NCBI RefSeq assembly: GCF_029227915.1
Contig: NC_079883.1
Span: 20,770,001-20,834,000 of the forward strand
Reading direction: 5' to 3'
Origin: Hydractinia symbiolongicarpus
Taxonomy: Eukaryota; Cnidaria; Hydrozoa; Anthoathecata; Hydractiniidae
DNA length: 64,000 nucleotides
In this document: piece by piece, positions 23,288 to 38,200 of the stretch
Layout: every line of letters begins with the position of its first letter
Numbering within the stretch: the stretch's first letter is position 1
Notes under the pieces: model-generated
Told to the model about the DNA's origin: nothing
The model's input: the letters and a program-made list of their open reading frames with translations, nothing else
Databases searched by the model: none
Made by a program: the position numbers and the translations under genes

Positions 23288-26200
23288 CTATCACACAAAA
23301 TGGAATACAAAGTAAAAAAAGTAATTGACAAAATATGTACATGGGGAAGGTATGTAACTGTGTAGTCGAAATGACATTCTAAACCGAATAATCAAGACGA
23401 GATAAAATTTGGGTGATCGAGACAAGTGAAGCTGTATGATCTAGACGAGATCTAAAACTGCATCATCGAGACAGAAGCATACCTTTTCTTCAAGGACTTT
23501 AATTCTTCGACTTTCATCTGCAAATCGTTAGTCAACCCATGGTTTTTGTTGACATACTCTTCCAACTGACTTTTCAGCACACGCAACCTTTCCTCTTTTT
23601 GGTTGATGGCATGCGTGGCTTTCGTTTGATCAGATGATAACTGTTCCACTCTATATAAACACAAAAAACCTTATATAGAAATCTTCCGATAAATATAAAT
23701 TTACTTCTCAATATAAATAAAGATAATCAGGAGGTAGGTGTCGCCTTTGTAGGTAAGACATATTGCATTTTTCTACGAAATATGCTATGACCAAGGTTTA
23801 ATATGTTTTTTCTCTCTGATTGGTCGACCACGTGATATTTTGAAGATTAGAATATATGAAAAGCGAAAAACTAAACTTTATTCTATACCTTACCTTGTTT
23901 CAACCTGTGCAGTATGGCTTTGCAGTTCGTCTAAACTTTGTCGCAGGAGTGTTATCTGATTGTTCTTCTCTTTCACTACGTTGTTTAATTTGTCACTACC
24001 AGAGACAGTGAGTTGAAGCTCTTCAATTCTAATCAGAAAAAGAAGACTAGAAATAGTTATGACACCCTCTCAACTGCTAAATAAGAAGTAGTAACCGGCA
24101 TCTGTAAGTCTCTGTATCACTTTAAACTGTCACTGTCGCTTTTTTTAAAGCTTCACGTATCACGAGCTATCTTGATAACATTGGACGTGCTTGTTATCCA
24201 CGTAATTGAGGACTTTGTTTTAAATTCATCGCAATGTATAGGGACAACGAAAAAAACAAACAAACTACAATCAAACTCCATTACTCTCCTTTCTTGTCTC
24301 TTTTATTCGTGGACAACGTATACAAGAGGTGACGTGAAACTTAAATAAATAGCGAACTTGCGGATTTAAATTTTTTACTTTTTCTTTAAAACAACAGCAG
24401 CTCTAGAAACTGACGATATGACAAAGTCCTTTATTTGAATTCTCACCTTCTTTCCAGATCAGCTATGACTCCATCTTTTTCTTGCAGTTGTAATTTGGTT
24501 TTATGTCTTTCACTAGCGTGATCGTTTGTTCTGCAAAATATATATAAATCTATAACAACTATTTACAAAGCAGGTTTTCATCACGTCACAGACAAGTACA
24601 TACATGAAAAGTTTGAGCAAGTACAATCCTCCTTAAAAATAGTAACAAAACAAAACAAGTTGAAGCAATAACCTACTTCTTCTGTAATGCTTCCACTTCA
24701 GTTTCCTTTTGCCGAAGAGCTTTAATGATTTCTTCATTTTTGTTTCTGGGAATAGCTTGTACCCTAGTATAAGGTGAAATAAATGCAAAATCCAAATAAA
24801 GTAAGAGTGCCATTTAAACAAACTTTGATGGTGTTGACAAAAACTCAAAGTAAAAAATAGAGTTTAGTCAAACACCAATAGTATTTTAGCACAGTATGAG
24901 CTTAATTACAAATCTTTAAAAATATTATCCTCAAATCCTGGAATTTAATAGATTTATATATACGTATTTATCTTGATGACATAAACCAACATATAAAAAC
25001 CAATAGAAAAATCTTGCTTTTTAAGAAAAGATGACAGACAAACAAGTCTAATTCCTCCTGGTATCTCATCTACTGAAAGTATAAAAACAACAGCTTGGAA
25101 GTTCAAACAGTGTCACTCAAATTGCAAAAGGTTTATGTTTTCTTAATTCTAATCCCCTGCTATCCTTCAGCTTCTTGAAGATTACAAACTACTATTCCCA
25201 ACACTTACTTCTCTTGTAAGTCTGTTATAATTGATTCTTTCTCTTTTATTGAAAGTACCAATCGATTTCTCTCAACTTCTCCAGTCTGCAAGGTTGATAT
25301 TCTAGACGAAAGTTAGCTGAAGAGGTAAACTGTGAAAAGCAAGATTATTGTGGATGTACACGACAGCTACAAACCATGAAGCATGTTTCACAGTCAAAAG
25401 TTATTTAAACGTACTGTTTATCCAAGTCTATGATTTCTTGTTCTTTGGCTAAAAGTTGTTTTTGCAGTTCTTCTTGCCTGCAGGAAAAAAATGAAATAAT
25501 AATAACGAAATAAATTATGACAGCAAAAAAGAAATTAAAATTAGGACATTTTCATGATCATATCTGGAATTTGGTTTAAGTAAAAAACAAAAACTCCGCA
25601 AGGAAGAGTCAACATAATTGTAATCGAAAAACGGCTGAAGTTCTAATAATGGCAACATGTGTAAATTTCTGTAAACACCAGCATAAAACCATGCGAGTGA
25701 ACAATACCTTTCTTTGTTCCTTTCTATGGTACGGTCTTTCGTTTCAACTTCAACAGACAGTTTCTCCAAATTCATTTCGTTCTGTTGCAAGTTACATTCC
25801 AGCGCTTTAAACTTCTCTTCTTGTTTTCTCACGCTATGATTTAAACGGTTATTCAAAGCTAGTGTCTCCTCCAGCCGTTCCTGCAATTCTCGCACATTCT
25901 CCTCTTTGTCAACCAATTGGTGTAATGTTTTAGTGTTGTTCACGTCAAACTCTTCTAACTGTTTCTTAATGGTTGCTAACTCTTCTTGTTTTTCGGTTAA
26001 CGCACGAGACAACTTTTGATTTTCACGGTACGTTTCTTGCAGTTCTTTTACCCTAAAAAAAAAGCATGAATATTTTAAGCAGATAATGAGAAAACTCGAC
26101 ATTTTAATGGCGTTACAAGTACGGATATATATAAATTATTGGAGGGGTTTTATTTTGCTTAATAAAAGCTTTACCATGCCAAGAATACTGCACTTTTATG

Positions 26201-29200
26201 CTCAAATTTTCTGCATATATTAACTAGTTCTTAGAAAAAATCATATTTTAACTTTGCAGTGCATTTAATTAATTGGAATGATACTGCTTATTGCTCTTTC
26301 AATTGGTGCACAATCTATTTACACCATGTAAAAGTACGTCCATGATTGCCATTTGAAATCTCATTACCAGCTAAAGAGCAAAATTTATTCAAACCTTTGT
26401 TCCATCTCAAACAATTTTTTGTCTTTATCACCAGTCCTTAATCCAAGCTGAGACATTGTACCTTCCAGTCTAGAAAAGATAATAATAATCGCTTTATAAC
26501 ACATCCAAGAGTATAAACTCATTCATTCATTCATTCATTCACTCTCTCTCTCACACACACAATCATTCAGTTATGCTTCAGGTTGTTTACATCAAACATC
26601 AAGAAAAACATACTTTGCTTGCAAATCTTGAATTCTGCTTTCTTTCTCCTCTTTTTCTGAAGCATACTCATTTAGTCTAAGAGAAGAAAGAGCATTGAAA
26701 ATTTAAAAAAATATTTTTTCTCTAAGGGTTAGAAGAAGTGAAGCAATCGCTGTTATCCATTTAATATTTGGATGTAGGTCCATAGAAAGTTTTATTTCTG
26801 ACACACAAAACCACTCCTACTTTGTTTCCAAATTAACAATCTTCTTCTCTCTTCTCATTATACTCATTTGTCTTTTCACTTTAACTTCACTGAGCTCCAG
26901 GTTTCTAAATAAGAAATATAGTGTTTTATGATCTGTACAGTTAGCATAAGCCAACATTGGGTATACAAAATAGGCAGTCAATAAAATAAGAGGCAATGAC
27001 GGTTCACAAATGAGGCAAAATTTGCTTAGTTAGTTTGTGCTAAGTTTTCAGTTGTGTTTATTTTCCACACTTGTTTGCAATACCAAAAAATAAAATGTGC
27101 AAGATGTTTAGCGAATGATTTTACATAGGATAAGGCCAATATATACGCGTAAAAAAGGTTAATCAGTCTTTGAATTAAATGACTATTCATCTTGTTGTTT
27201 ATCTACTTTCAAATACATTAAGTAAATATTTTTTTATAAAAAAATTATACAGAAATTATGGAGATTCAAATCATAACTGGATACTCGTTTAAATTAATGA
27301 CATGAAAAAAGTATAAATTAATGAAACAGTTAACAACACCACACTACAAAACACGTTTACGATGATGTGATTGAAATATCTTACTGTGCACTGAGCTTTT
27401 GAATTTCAGATTCGGCGGTCTGTTTAGTTTTATCTCGCTGTTGTTCTAACTTATGAACTTGAGATTCTAAAGCCTCCACTCTAAACACACGCATGAGGTT
27501 ATTGTAATTAATTGGGTGTTAAATAAAAGAAAAGTGAGAGCAACACTCTAATTATATGGACTATCCTTTGCGACATACAACTGATGTTAGTTACTTAATA
27601 ATATTCGAAAGAATGATTACATGCAGGAACAATAAAAATTAAATTGCCAAAAAACTTTTATCAGGATTTTACCTTTCTTGTAGCAAGACAATTCGTTCTT
27701 CTTTCTGTTTCACTTGTTGATTCAACCGCTCATTCATTTTTACAGCTTCTTGCAGATCATCGATCCTATACAATTCAAAACACGAAATGTTATTATGCTG
27801 TTCCATTAAAAACTTTATTAATAAAATTATAGATAGTTAATCACTTTGACCATTGATCCTCCACAGAATCAGGAGCATATATAATCACAAGTTTTTATGG
27901 TTAGCCACCTGAGTTGGGAACCACATTAATGATTGTACATACCTCTGCTCAAGAGTGTTAATTTTCTCATCTTTAGCATGAAGGTTTTCTTTTAACCGAT
28001 TATTTGAACGACTAAACTCATTTAATTGATCAAGACTGCAAAAGAAAACAACAACACACAAATAAACAACAGTAACATGTATTAAGCTTGTAGCGATCTG
28101 ATTGGAAACAGTATTTTATTTCAAGCATTTAGAATCAAAAATACCAAGAGCCTTGCAATCCGTTGATGTAGCATTGTATGCAAGTTGAGAATTAAAAGAC
28201 GTTTGTAGAAAACAAAATTAAGATTTACCTGTTTTCAAGGTTACATATCTTATTGTCTTTTTGCTCAATAGTTGATGACAATTTTGCATTTTTCCCTTCT
28301 AACTCTTTCAATTTATCAAAACTCTTCTCCATGTGAGCCAGCTTTTCTTCTCGTAGTTTTAATGTATGTGTTAATTTCTTCAAATCTCTGTCACAATCAG
28401 ATAACCTAAAGACGATGTTTTAATTCATCGAACAGTAATTTGCTGAGCAAGTTACAAGCACCCTAACTGCAATGAAGCTGTTTTAGAACTAATGAAATTG
28501 AGAAAATCTCACAAAATTTGCAAAAATTAATTTTCTTTAAAAAAGACTTCATTCTGCTAGCCCTAACTTTCTGAAGCATATTTCAAATGTTGACATTTTT
28601 TTAAAAAAATTAACAAAATTTTTAATGCTGGAGAGTCTTGAAAATCATGCAAAATATATATTGGTTAGTCGCACGCAGCATAACATTGTGATAAAGGAAA
28701 GAAGTGCATTATGCGGCTAGAGATATCATCATTATTTCTGGCTTATGGTTTGTTTACCATGCATGGTTGAACGGGGTATATTAATGACTTTATTCATACC
28801 TTTAGGTTTATTTATATCTTAGCATAAAAACATGGCAATACTAATGACAGCAGCAGGATCAACCAAAAAAGTCAATCAAAATATTTTCAAACGATTTTGT
28901 TTAATCTTTTTGATATGTCATACGCTCAATAATTTTACTTACCTTTCTCTCAGGTCAAAAATCTCCTCGTCTTTTTCGTCCAAGGTACCGTTTAGCGATT
29001 GAATTTTCGTATCTTTGAGCTGGATTAATTTACTTAAGCTACTTTGATCAGTTATGGAAGCTTCTAATGTACCAAGGCTATAAGGTATAAATATTGTAAA
29101 ATATTGCCCAAGGTTGAATGGCAGCTTTAAGTTTAGTTACAGCGAATATTGAAGTAAATTTTTTGACTAGCCAGCCAAAAATAACATGGGCTTCGATGAT

Positions 29201-32200
29201 TCTTATACTGACTGAGTAACTAAGAAGTTATTCTAAATTCATCATTCTGTAATTATTATTTTAAATATAACTCGTCATCGTTTTTCATATGCAATCTAAC
29301 TAGCTTGGTAGTTAACTAGCTATTTTGAAAAATCTGGATACTTTGTTGCATACAGTGAAATCTCCATATAACAGACATTCTTTACAATGGACACGTTTCT
29401 AAGGAATAACAAAACCTTTATGTAGCTAACGGTTCATAGTGGACACTTCGTTATGGCAGACTTCGTTTCAAGGTTTTAAAACCCTACCGCCTAAAAGTGA
29501 CCTCTTTATGATGGACACGTACAACAATGGGTCATATAAAACAAATCTTGTAAGAAGTCTGTCTATATTTTACTTAAAACAATATGTTAAAGTTCAAAAT
29601 ATTAAATTGTCTGCGCAAAGCCAAAAGTATACTTTTGTAAGTCTGATTCTACTTCACTTTTTTGAATGCAATATAACCTATTCATGATATATATTGTTTT
29701 AGGCGTCTTTTTCTCCCTAACTTAGCCTATTGGCACGCTTGGTCGATTTTACTATACCCTAACACCCCCTAGCAGGTTTTCGAAGCAATTTGGAAAGAAC
29801 TTCTACGTAGCAAACACCTCTCTCTATTTGTAAGGTCTCGACGGTGTACGCTATAGAGAGATTTCACTGTAATATGTTTTTAATCGGTTAATTTATTGTA
29901 GGCATTAGATATAAAATCATTTCCAATGCTTCTTGAAATTCGTTTCTCGTGCTTGTTTACATTTTAAGCTACCATTGTTGTGACGATGGGTAATATGGCT
30001 TCATATTGGGCCGTCATTAAGAGTGTTAAGCCAATCAGAATGCATTGCTCACTTGCTAAATCCAGACACTTAACAGAGCATAATAATAGATGGGTCCTTA
30101 GCATTGAGAATCCAAACAAAAGCCACTTTAAGTAGTCAGTGACTCCAACTATTTCTCCTACACAAGAACTGTTAGTTTACCTTTTTGTAGCAGTAGCATA
30201 TTCCTCTTCTTTTTGAGCAAGCGTTCGAGTTAACTTGTTGTTATCATTTTGGAACTTGTCAAGCCTAAAAGAGAGACGGTCATTAGCGTTGCAATGTATA
30301 TCACTGGGACTCAATATACATCCAAATATGCCATAGGACTTAGAATAACTTACTGCATCTCTAAATCTAAGATTTTTTTTGATCGATCATCCAGCCTTTG
30401 TGATAAAAGCTCGTGTTGATGTGCCAACTCGTCCACTTCTTGAAGCCTTTTTGGAAATAAATTGTTTCATCATTACATATTTTCACACATTGCAAGAATT
30501 GTCTTGCTTCGATCCTTTCATTATTTTTGACCATTAAACATCTTGGTGACAGCAGAATAAAGAATGATGCAAAAGTTATGTTGTTAAGGTTAAAAATTTT
30601 GTTTAACATGTCGTTTTAAATTTTTTTCTGTTCTTAAGATATTTCTGCATTTTAAAGATTTTAAGATTTAATTATGCTAATAATCATGCCATATTTCTCA
30701 GCAATAAAAAATCTTGATATTTTTGGTCATTGGCAACTCGTACCTGTTAGGGGGTATGGCAATAACTTATGTACCAAAATATAGAGATAAATTGATTAAC
30801 ATAAAAAAATTGTCATTCTTGCTCTGCATTCTTTTAATTACACCACTATAACACCGCTATAACTTGCTGTTGGTTATGCAAAAACTTACTTTTGTTCCAG
30901 TTCCAAGATTTTCTCATCGCGGTGTTGTATCGTTCGATACAATTTACTTGAGGTGTTGTTTGCCTCATCTAACCTAAGGTTGTTAATATAGTTTTTGTGT
31001 AAAATTTGGAGGATATAGAAAATTAAATCGTCAATTGGGTCAAGAGCTGACCAAATACTTACTTTACTTCAAGCTCATCAATTTGTCCTTCTCGTTCAGT
31101 TAACTGTTTATTTAATACCTTGATGCGGTCGTCTTGTACCTGTTGAGAATTTTTGCCATCAAGTTGTCCCTCCAGCTCAGATATTCTAATTATAAAAACA
31201 TTAATTTAAGCCTTGTTTTATTTAAATATTTGGCAGTAATGTTTTTCTACACATATTCAATATTCTATAAGCAAAAAGTCTAACTAATTAAACTAACGAA
31301 TTTAACATTATTCGTTGCAAAGGATAAACAGACTGACTAAAACAGCTTGTCTTTACTTGTAAAGTAACTTCAGACTTAATGAAAACGAATAAGCAAAATC
31401 CCACCTGTCTTCTAGTTTTTGTACCTGGTCATTTTTCGAACGGTTTGATGTTTTTAGTTTATTGTTGAGACGAATCAGCTCCTCAACTCTAAAGGAACAC
31501 AATGAAATAAAACTATTTGAAAAAAAATATAAAGTTGTTTCCACCGAAATTTTTAATAAGACGCAGTGCAGTAATACAAACAAGCTTTTTTACTTTATAA
31601 CTAAGTGCTTATCATAAAAAACATACTTAAAAACGTTGGTAGAGTAGTCTGAAAATAGTAAAAATAAATAACTACAAAATAAATGACAGAAAACCTTCTT
31701 GTCATTATTATAGTTCATGTACTTAAGAATAAAGAGATTATACTTGTTTTCCAGTTCTGCAATATCACTTGCTCTGGTATTCAAAGATTGCATCAACAAG
31801 TCAATTCGTTCACTCTGTTTGTTGTTAGCATTTTCACTAAGTTTATCCACACTAAAAATTACAATCACATCATATACTTCACTGCAAAAATAATTTTCCA
31901 CTGTTTATCCTATCCTTTTCCTTGAGATTCAAACATTTAATGAAATACTTTTCAGATGTTTACAGTGACTTTTGTCACTGTAAGCATCTTTGGTATTTCA
32001 AAGCATGCACAGCATCACCACAAATGTATTAGATGGTCTCATTAATTTGTGTGTAATAAAACCTACTTTGACTCGAGACTAGCGATTCTTTCATCTTTCA
32101 ATTTAACACAATGTTCTAATTTCATACAGCTACTCTTCGCTTTTTCAAATCTAAAAAAGAAAACAATAATTAAGTTTCTTGATAGACAATACATATATTA

Positions 32201-35200
32201 ATTTCATAGGTAAAATAGATTAAAACCATAGTTTAACATTCAAGTTTTACACTTCCTTTGAACTTTTTTTCAAAACAACACGATTTCAATTCAATTTCTG
32301 CATTCATAAATAATCTGTATACATTTCACACACACAAAAAAATAGCATACTGTAGTTCTAGAGATCTCTTTTCCTCTTCATGATGTTCAACAGTTTTTTG
32401 CAGTTTCTCATTTTGTTCCAATTTCTTTTTTAATTGTTCTTCAGTCCTTTGATGATCTTTTGCAACTTCTTCCACTTGGAAGAGTCTGAACAAGAAAAGT
32501 TTAAGAATTTTAAAACATTTTTTGCTACAGATAATAAGGGTATTAAAAGTAGACTGTGTATATAGTTTTACTTCACACTGTTAGGCTAAAATATAAACGA
32601 CAAATGTTTGTTTTATTCAGAGAAAGATATTCTCATTTTTGTTTTTATTATTAAAAGAGACACTGTGCCTAACACATAAACTTCATATTACATGTACTGT
32701 TTTTTCTCTATATGTTAGTGTAAGAGGGAGCTCGCGTGTCATTTTCTGTTGTGTTTAAATTAATGAAAAATAGAGTTAAAGAATTGTTTTTTACACTTGT
32801 ATATTCGAAAACTTTTCGTTGTTCGCTTCCTAGACAAAAACATGCACGTTTTATTGGAGAAAAATTAAAATCTGCAAAAGCTTTACAGCCTCATGAATTT
32901 ATGAATAATCACACTGATAGTCCTATTAAATACATTTGATCTAAATTTTAAATATACTCAAATATGTCAGGAATATTCATTGTCTATAAACATTGTGAAG
33001 GCTTTGTAAACGTACTTTGTTTCCAGTTCACTAATCCTTTGAAGTTTTTGTTCCAGTGATTTATTTATTTTTTTGGTGTCCTCGCTGGCTGAGCTCATTA
33101 GGTGTTCGACCCTAAAATAAAAAAAAGTTTAAAAATTTAGGTTTGACAATTGATCATAACTTAACAGTGCATGAAATATCTACAATCATCAACAAAACTA
33201 ATGAAAGCGAAGGCAGCCTTTTCCATTATTTTTCAAGCATGGGGTAAAGGGTGAACTGGTCACTATTCTGCAGCCAGCAGGCTGCAAAGTCTCTACTTTT
33301 GTACACACGTAGGCCAGGTAGAGTGGGTAAATTTCTCTAGTGCAATTCTTTAGCCTGCTGGCACAACGAAATATTCCACGTTGCGACACCAAAGGTTACA
33401 AAATTCAGGAAAAATAGTTGTGTTGCTGTCAACAACAATCAGCATGTTTCAAGAGTATGGATTAAACTAAAAAACTTAGGGTTCGAAGTCTAAGTCCGTT
33501 GTTAGCATTGACAATTGAACTTTGACAAGTTCAAAATGTGTGACTCTAATATAAAAACAACCAATATGGTCACTTGTGGTGACTAAATTCAGAATTAGCC
33601 GCACTGTTTGACTATATTTTGAGATTATTAAAAACACTTATTTTTGTTTTTCTTTATTAATTCCTATTTAAATATTTAGTCTCTAGGTTTACAAAATAAT
33701 AATTTCCATAATGAAAACACAATCTTTAAACATTTGAGAAATATTGGTCTTTATTGCAGCTTATCTCATAAATACAGATCGTATTTATGAACATTTTATT
33801 CAAATCACATGTTTGCAAGATTTGAAGTTGAGATACCACTGAGGAATTTCTAATCACAAAATAAATTAGAACTGATGGCACATTTAATTAAAACTGAATA
33901 ATAAATACCTTTCTTCAAGAGCAGAAATTTTGTCTTTATGAATGACAGCATTTTGTGAAAGTGTCTTATTTTCAGTTTTTTTGTTTTCAAACCTGAAGAA
34001 AAAAAGGTACGTAACTCCCAGTCGTACTTTAGACATTGTAACAATTGCTACTACATTTACTTCTTCTAACCTCCTCTCAAGCTCATCAATATCTTTCTCT
34101 CGTTGTTGTAGTTGTTCCTCGACCTTCTTTCCATATGTTTCAACCTGTTTCACCCTACATACAGAGAATCAGAATTGTGGATGAAGAGAAGCAAAGTTCA
34201 CAATTTTTATCAGTCAATGTCATAATACCACCACCATACTAAAGGTGGGTTTCCACTCAAACGAATGTGGTCAAATAGATCGACATCGATCGTATCGATG
34301 TTACTAAAAATAGAACATTTTGTGAATCGATTGAAATTCATCCAATCAGATTGATTAATACCCATGTGATGTAAACAAACCAACTAAGAAATGAATTTTA
34401 CTGAGAAGTGGAAAAAACTGAGTGAAAATTTAATGGCATATTTGATGCACCATCATCAATAAAATATTTAACACGAACAAGCGTTAAAAGATTAAAATGT
34501 ATTACAAATAAGTGATCATTTGCAGATGAATGTTGAGAAATTTAAGACAATATTTGTAGAATAAGTTTGTGGATTTCAGTGTCTTGGGACCCTTCCTCGA
34601 AAATTTAGAAGCAAAAACTATGGTGGCAAATTTTAGAAGACTAGTATGAATTTTTTTTTTTATCGTATTTATATATTATCTATATTATAATACCTGTATA
34701 TGTCTGTCTGTCTGTCACACAAAATGGTAGCTTAGCTGCGCAATAGCGAGAAGTCTGCAATGCAGTATAAAAAGGACGGGTGAACCCATGGATCTTCCAC
34801 GGGCTAACGACTAGTATATATAAATACGATAAACAAAAATATTTATATTATATTTATAATATATAAGGATATTGAGCATGTACTTAGAATTTCATGACAT
34901 ATAATTTTAAGTACATGCTCAATATCCTTATTTCATATCAAATTTGTGTTATTGTTTCGAAATAAATTTGAATAAATCGCCATCGATCGAGGCTGGGTTT
35001 GAATTAAAACGTTGCCATCGAACGATTAAACCACATTAATTTGATTGGAAACCCGCCTTAATGTTTATTCACATTATTTAGCATAAGTTTTTTGTGTCCC
35101 CTTCTTGAGTACATCTTGTGAGCACAGTTACTCACTTTGAACTAATCATTCTATAAGGAAGTTATACACTTTAGGCTGCAAAATTTTCCAGAAAATAGTG

Positions 35201-38200
35201 TTCCAGTTCCATCAGGTATTACCGGTGTTTCTGAAACAATTCTTAGGGGTAACTCATAAATTAAAATCCAATTGTTCACTTAGTAAGATCGAACTGTGAA
35301 AAAAATAAAAAAAATATTACATCAGAAAAATACAAAGGATGCAAAAGAAGGGCATAAAAAATATATGGACACAATTTAAGTGTTTGTTTTCTGTACATAA
35401 AAATTTGGTTGCCAAGAGCACTTTTAAAACCCGTATTGTAACAGAATGATTATTATTCTAACATTTTGCAACGCTGCTGAAATTGGCAACTAAAAGTTAA
35501 CACTGTACTTACTTAGATTCTAAGGTTGTAACATCTTTCAATTTCATTGCTAGATCTTCCTGCAACTTTACATTACATGCTTTTGCTTCTTTTACTCTGT
35601 TAAAAACATGAAAATCAGTTGTCTTCATATTCGAAAATATGTATCTAACTAGTTGTAAGAGCCATAAAAAAATACACTCAGGCGAAAGATAAATGAAAAG
35701 ATAGGAGATTGTAGGATTTTTGAGGACATCATCAGTCAGCCATTCATAATAAGCTTGAAATCTCCAATCAAAATAATGTATAAGAACATGTGGTTTTAAC
35801 AAACAGTTACAGAAATGTTGAGGTTTAAAAGGTTTTTGATCAAACTGAAAAATGGCATCAGTTATTTCCAACTGTTTTCAAGTTATTTGGCCTCTAACTT
35901 GTAACTGCACTGTAATGTCTTCATTGCTGGTATCTTCAAAATTTTATTTCTGTAAATGTCTACTTTCCTGATTAAGTGGATTTTTCAATTATTTTATTGG
36001 ATTTTTATTATTTTCACGTAGCAACAAGTCAAGATGGATATCCAACTTCAATCGCGTTTAAACAAATTTAGCGTTACTTACTGCTTTTCCAGAGAGACAA
36101 TAGTTGAAGGTTTTTTTCCATTTACAGCAGCTATTTTATCACCAGAAATATATTGCGAATTTAAAACTTCATCATTTGAACTAACAAAAACAAAATTGTT
36201 GAAGTCAAGAAATAAAAGAATTTAATCAGAGTTTTAGTAAATTAAATTTGATGGTTTTATATAATAAACAGTTGTTATAAAGAAAACCAAAAATAATGCA
36301 TACATGCAAAACACAGAAAATACAGTTAGACATAATGGGTAACTATAGCATACAGCTGAACTTTTAAACATTTTTTGAATCTAAATTTTTAAGTAAAATT
36401 ACAATTATCGATATGTGTATGGGAGGTAGTTATTCTAACTGGAATTACTTCATATAAAAAAAAATAAAACCTACAGTGCGTCCTTTAAAACAGAAGCATC
36501 CACTACTACTCCTTTCACAGCCAATTCACTCGCTAAGCTTTCTAATTCGGCATTTGTTTGTTCTAACTCAGAAGAACGCTTCGTAAGGGTGCCCTGGAGA
36601 TTTTTGATGTTATCCTTCTGTGATCCAATCACCATCCCTAACTCATGGTTGTTATTTCGCTCTGAAAGAAGACTCTAAAAGAAAAAACATTATTTATTAA
36701 GACACAACTTGGCAAGGTTATGGTGGATTAATCTTTGTGTTTAAGTGTTAGTATTAGGAGTTTAATTTTGTAGCAATCAATTTAAAATTAACTAAGCAAT
36801 AATCTGTGTAATTTAAAACATTGAATGAAGCCAGTTATTGTCAAATAATAATTTATGAAAAAATTGAATTTAAATAAATTAATGAAGTAATATTATCTAT
36901 ATTATACTGCTTGTGTCTGTCTGTGAGCCAAAACTGCAGGTAGTGGCAAGCTAATTTATGTGTATGGGCTTACAGCTAGTTTTATATATAATTTAAAATA
37001 TCAAAATTAAACGAATTTGTGTTGAATAATAATTTTTCATGTAAAATTGATTTTAAAATACTTTTTACTGAATGTATAAGAATTAAATATTGGGTAAAGT
37101 GTATGTATTATATAAAAATAAAATAATCTAAAAGCAAATTAACAGCAACTTTAACACTTAAACTACAATAGCATTTACTCGCACCTTAAAATTAAGTTTA
37201 CTTCTTAATTGGGAATTTAAGGAAATGACATTAATTAAATTTGTCGCTACATTTAGTGAAATAAAGCAAGGTATTAACAGCGTTTAAGTTACAATCAGTC
37301 TTTTTTGGTTGTCTTTTTTTTAAAGTCTACAAATGCAACACTTTTTTAAATTTTAAATCTCATTATAAAAAACAAACTAAATGTTAGGTGCATTATAATT
37401 TAGGGTGCTGTGTTGTGTGCGAATGTTAAAAAACACCATAGCATTATAAAAGTTAATCTTTACTTTATATTTTGATGTCTTTCCATCTGCAGTTAACAAA
37501 GCCTAGTGAAAGAAAAAAACAAGTGCATGTATACGTCTAAAATGGATGCCTGAGCAATAATATTTTAGGAAGGAAACAGCCAAATAACAATTGATCCAGT
37601 TAATGGAGTTTGAAAGAATAACAAGCCTGAGCAAAGGTTCGGTAAAAATGGTTGCACAAAATGAAGATGAAAACGGACAAATACTAGTAATATGAAACCT
37701 TTCAAATGCGACATTCAGATATCAATTGTTGAGCAAACTTATGGCTTAGACATACACCATCAAAATTATATGGCTTTGAAAATCAAAAGATCTATTCATT
37801 AATAACCGTTTAAAGTTAGCAATGTTAATGTCAATTGTCATAATGTCAAAGTATTGTATGAACCACAAGAAGACAATAATACTGAATATATAAAATATTA
37901 TATTTCATTAGACTATCTGTATAATATATACAAATACTGGAAGACAATTATAACAACATCAAATGACAATTATAAACTTCTGTGCATCAGACATTTTTAA
38001 ATAAAAAATATAAGCGACAGGCTTGAGAATAAAAGTGAATTTTTTTTCCCCAGAAATTAAGAGTACCAACAGAAAAGTTAGTTTCAATGGGCAAAACAGA
38101 CTATTTTATTTACAAGACTGATATAATGTGGAAAATATAACAACTGATACAAAACAAGACAATTAACATTTCTAGACTTTTATTTATTCTAAAAAGACGT

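Noticed and set aside
31590-31901. Single long open frame read as a stand-alone small protein
   Set aside because: Only 31744-31851 is coding, as one exon of CCDC88; the rest is intron sequence on both sides. The same applies to the open frames at 25515-26102 and 35509-35871.
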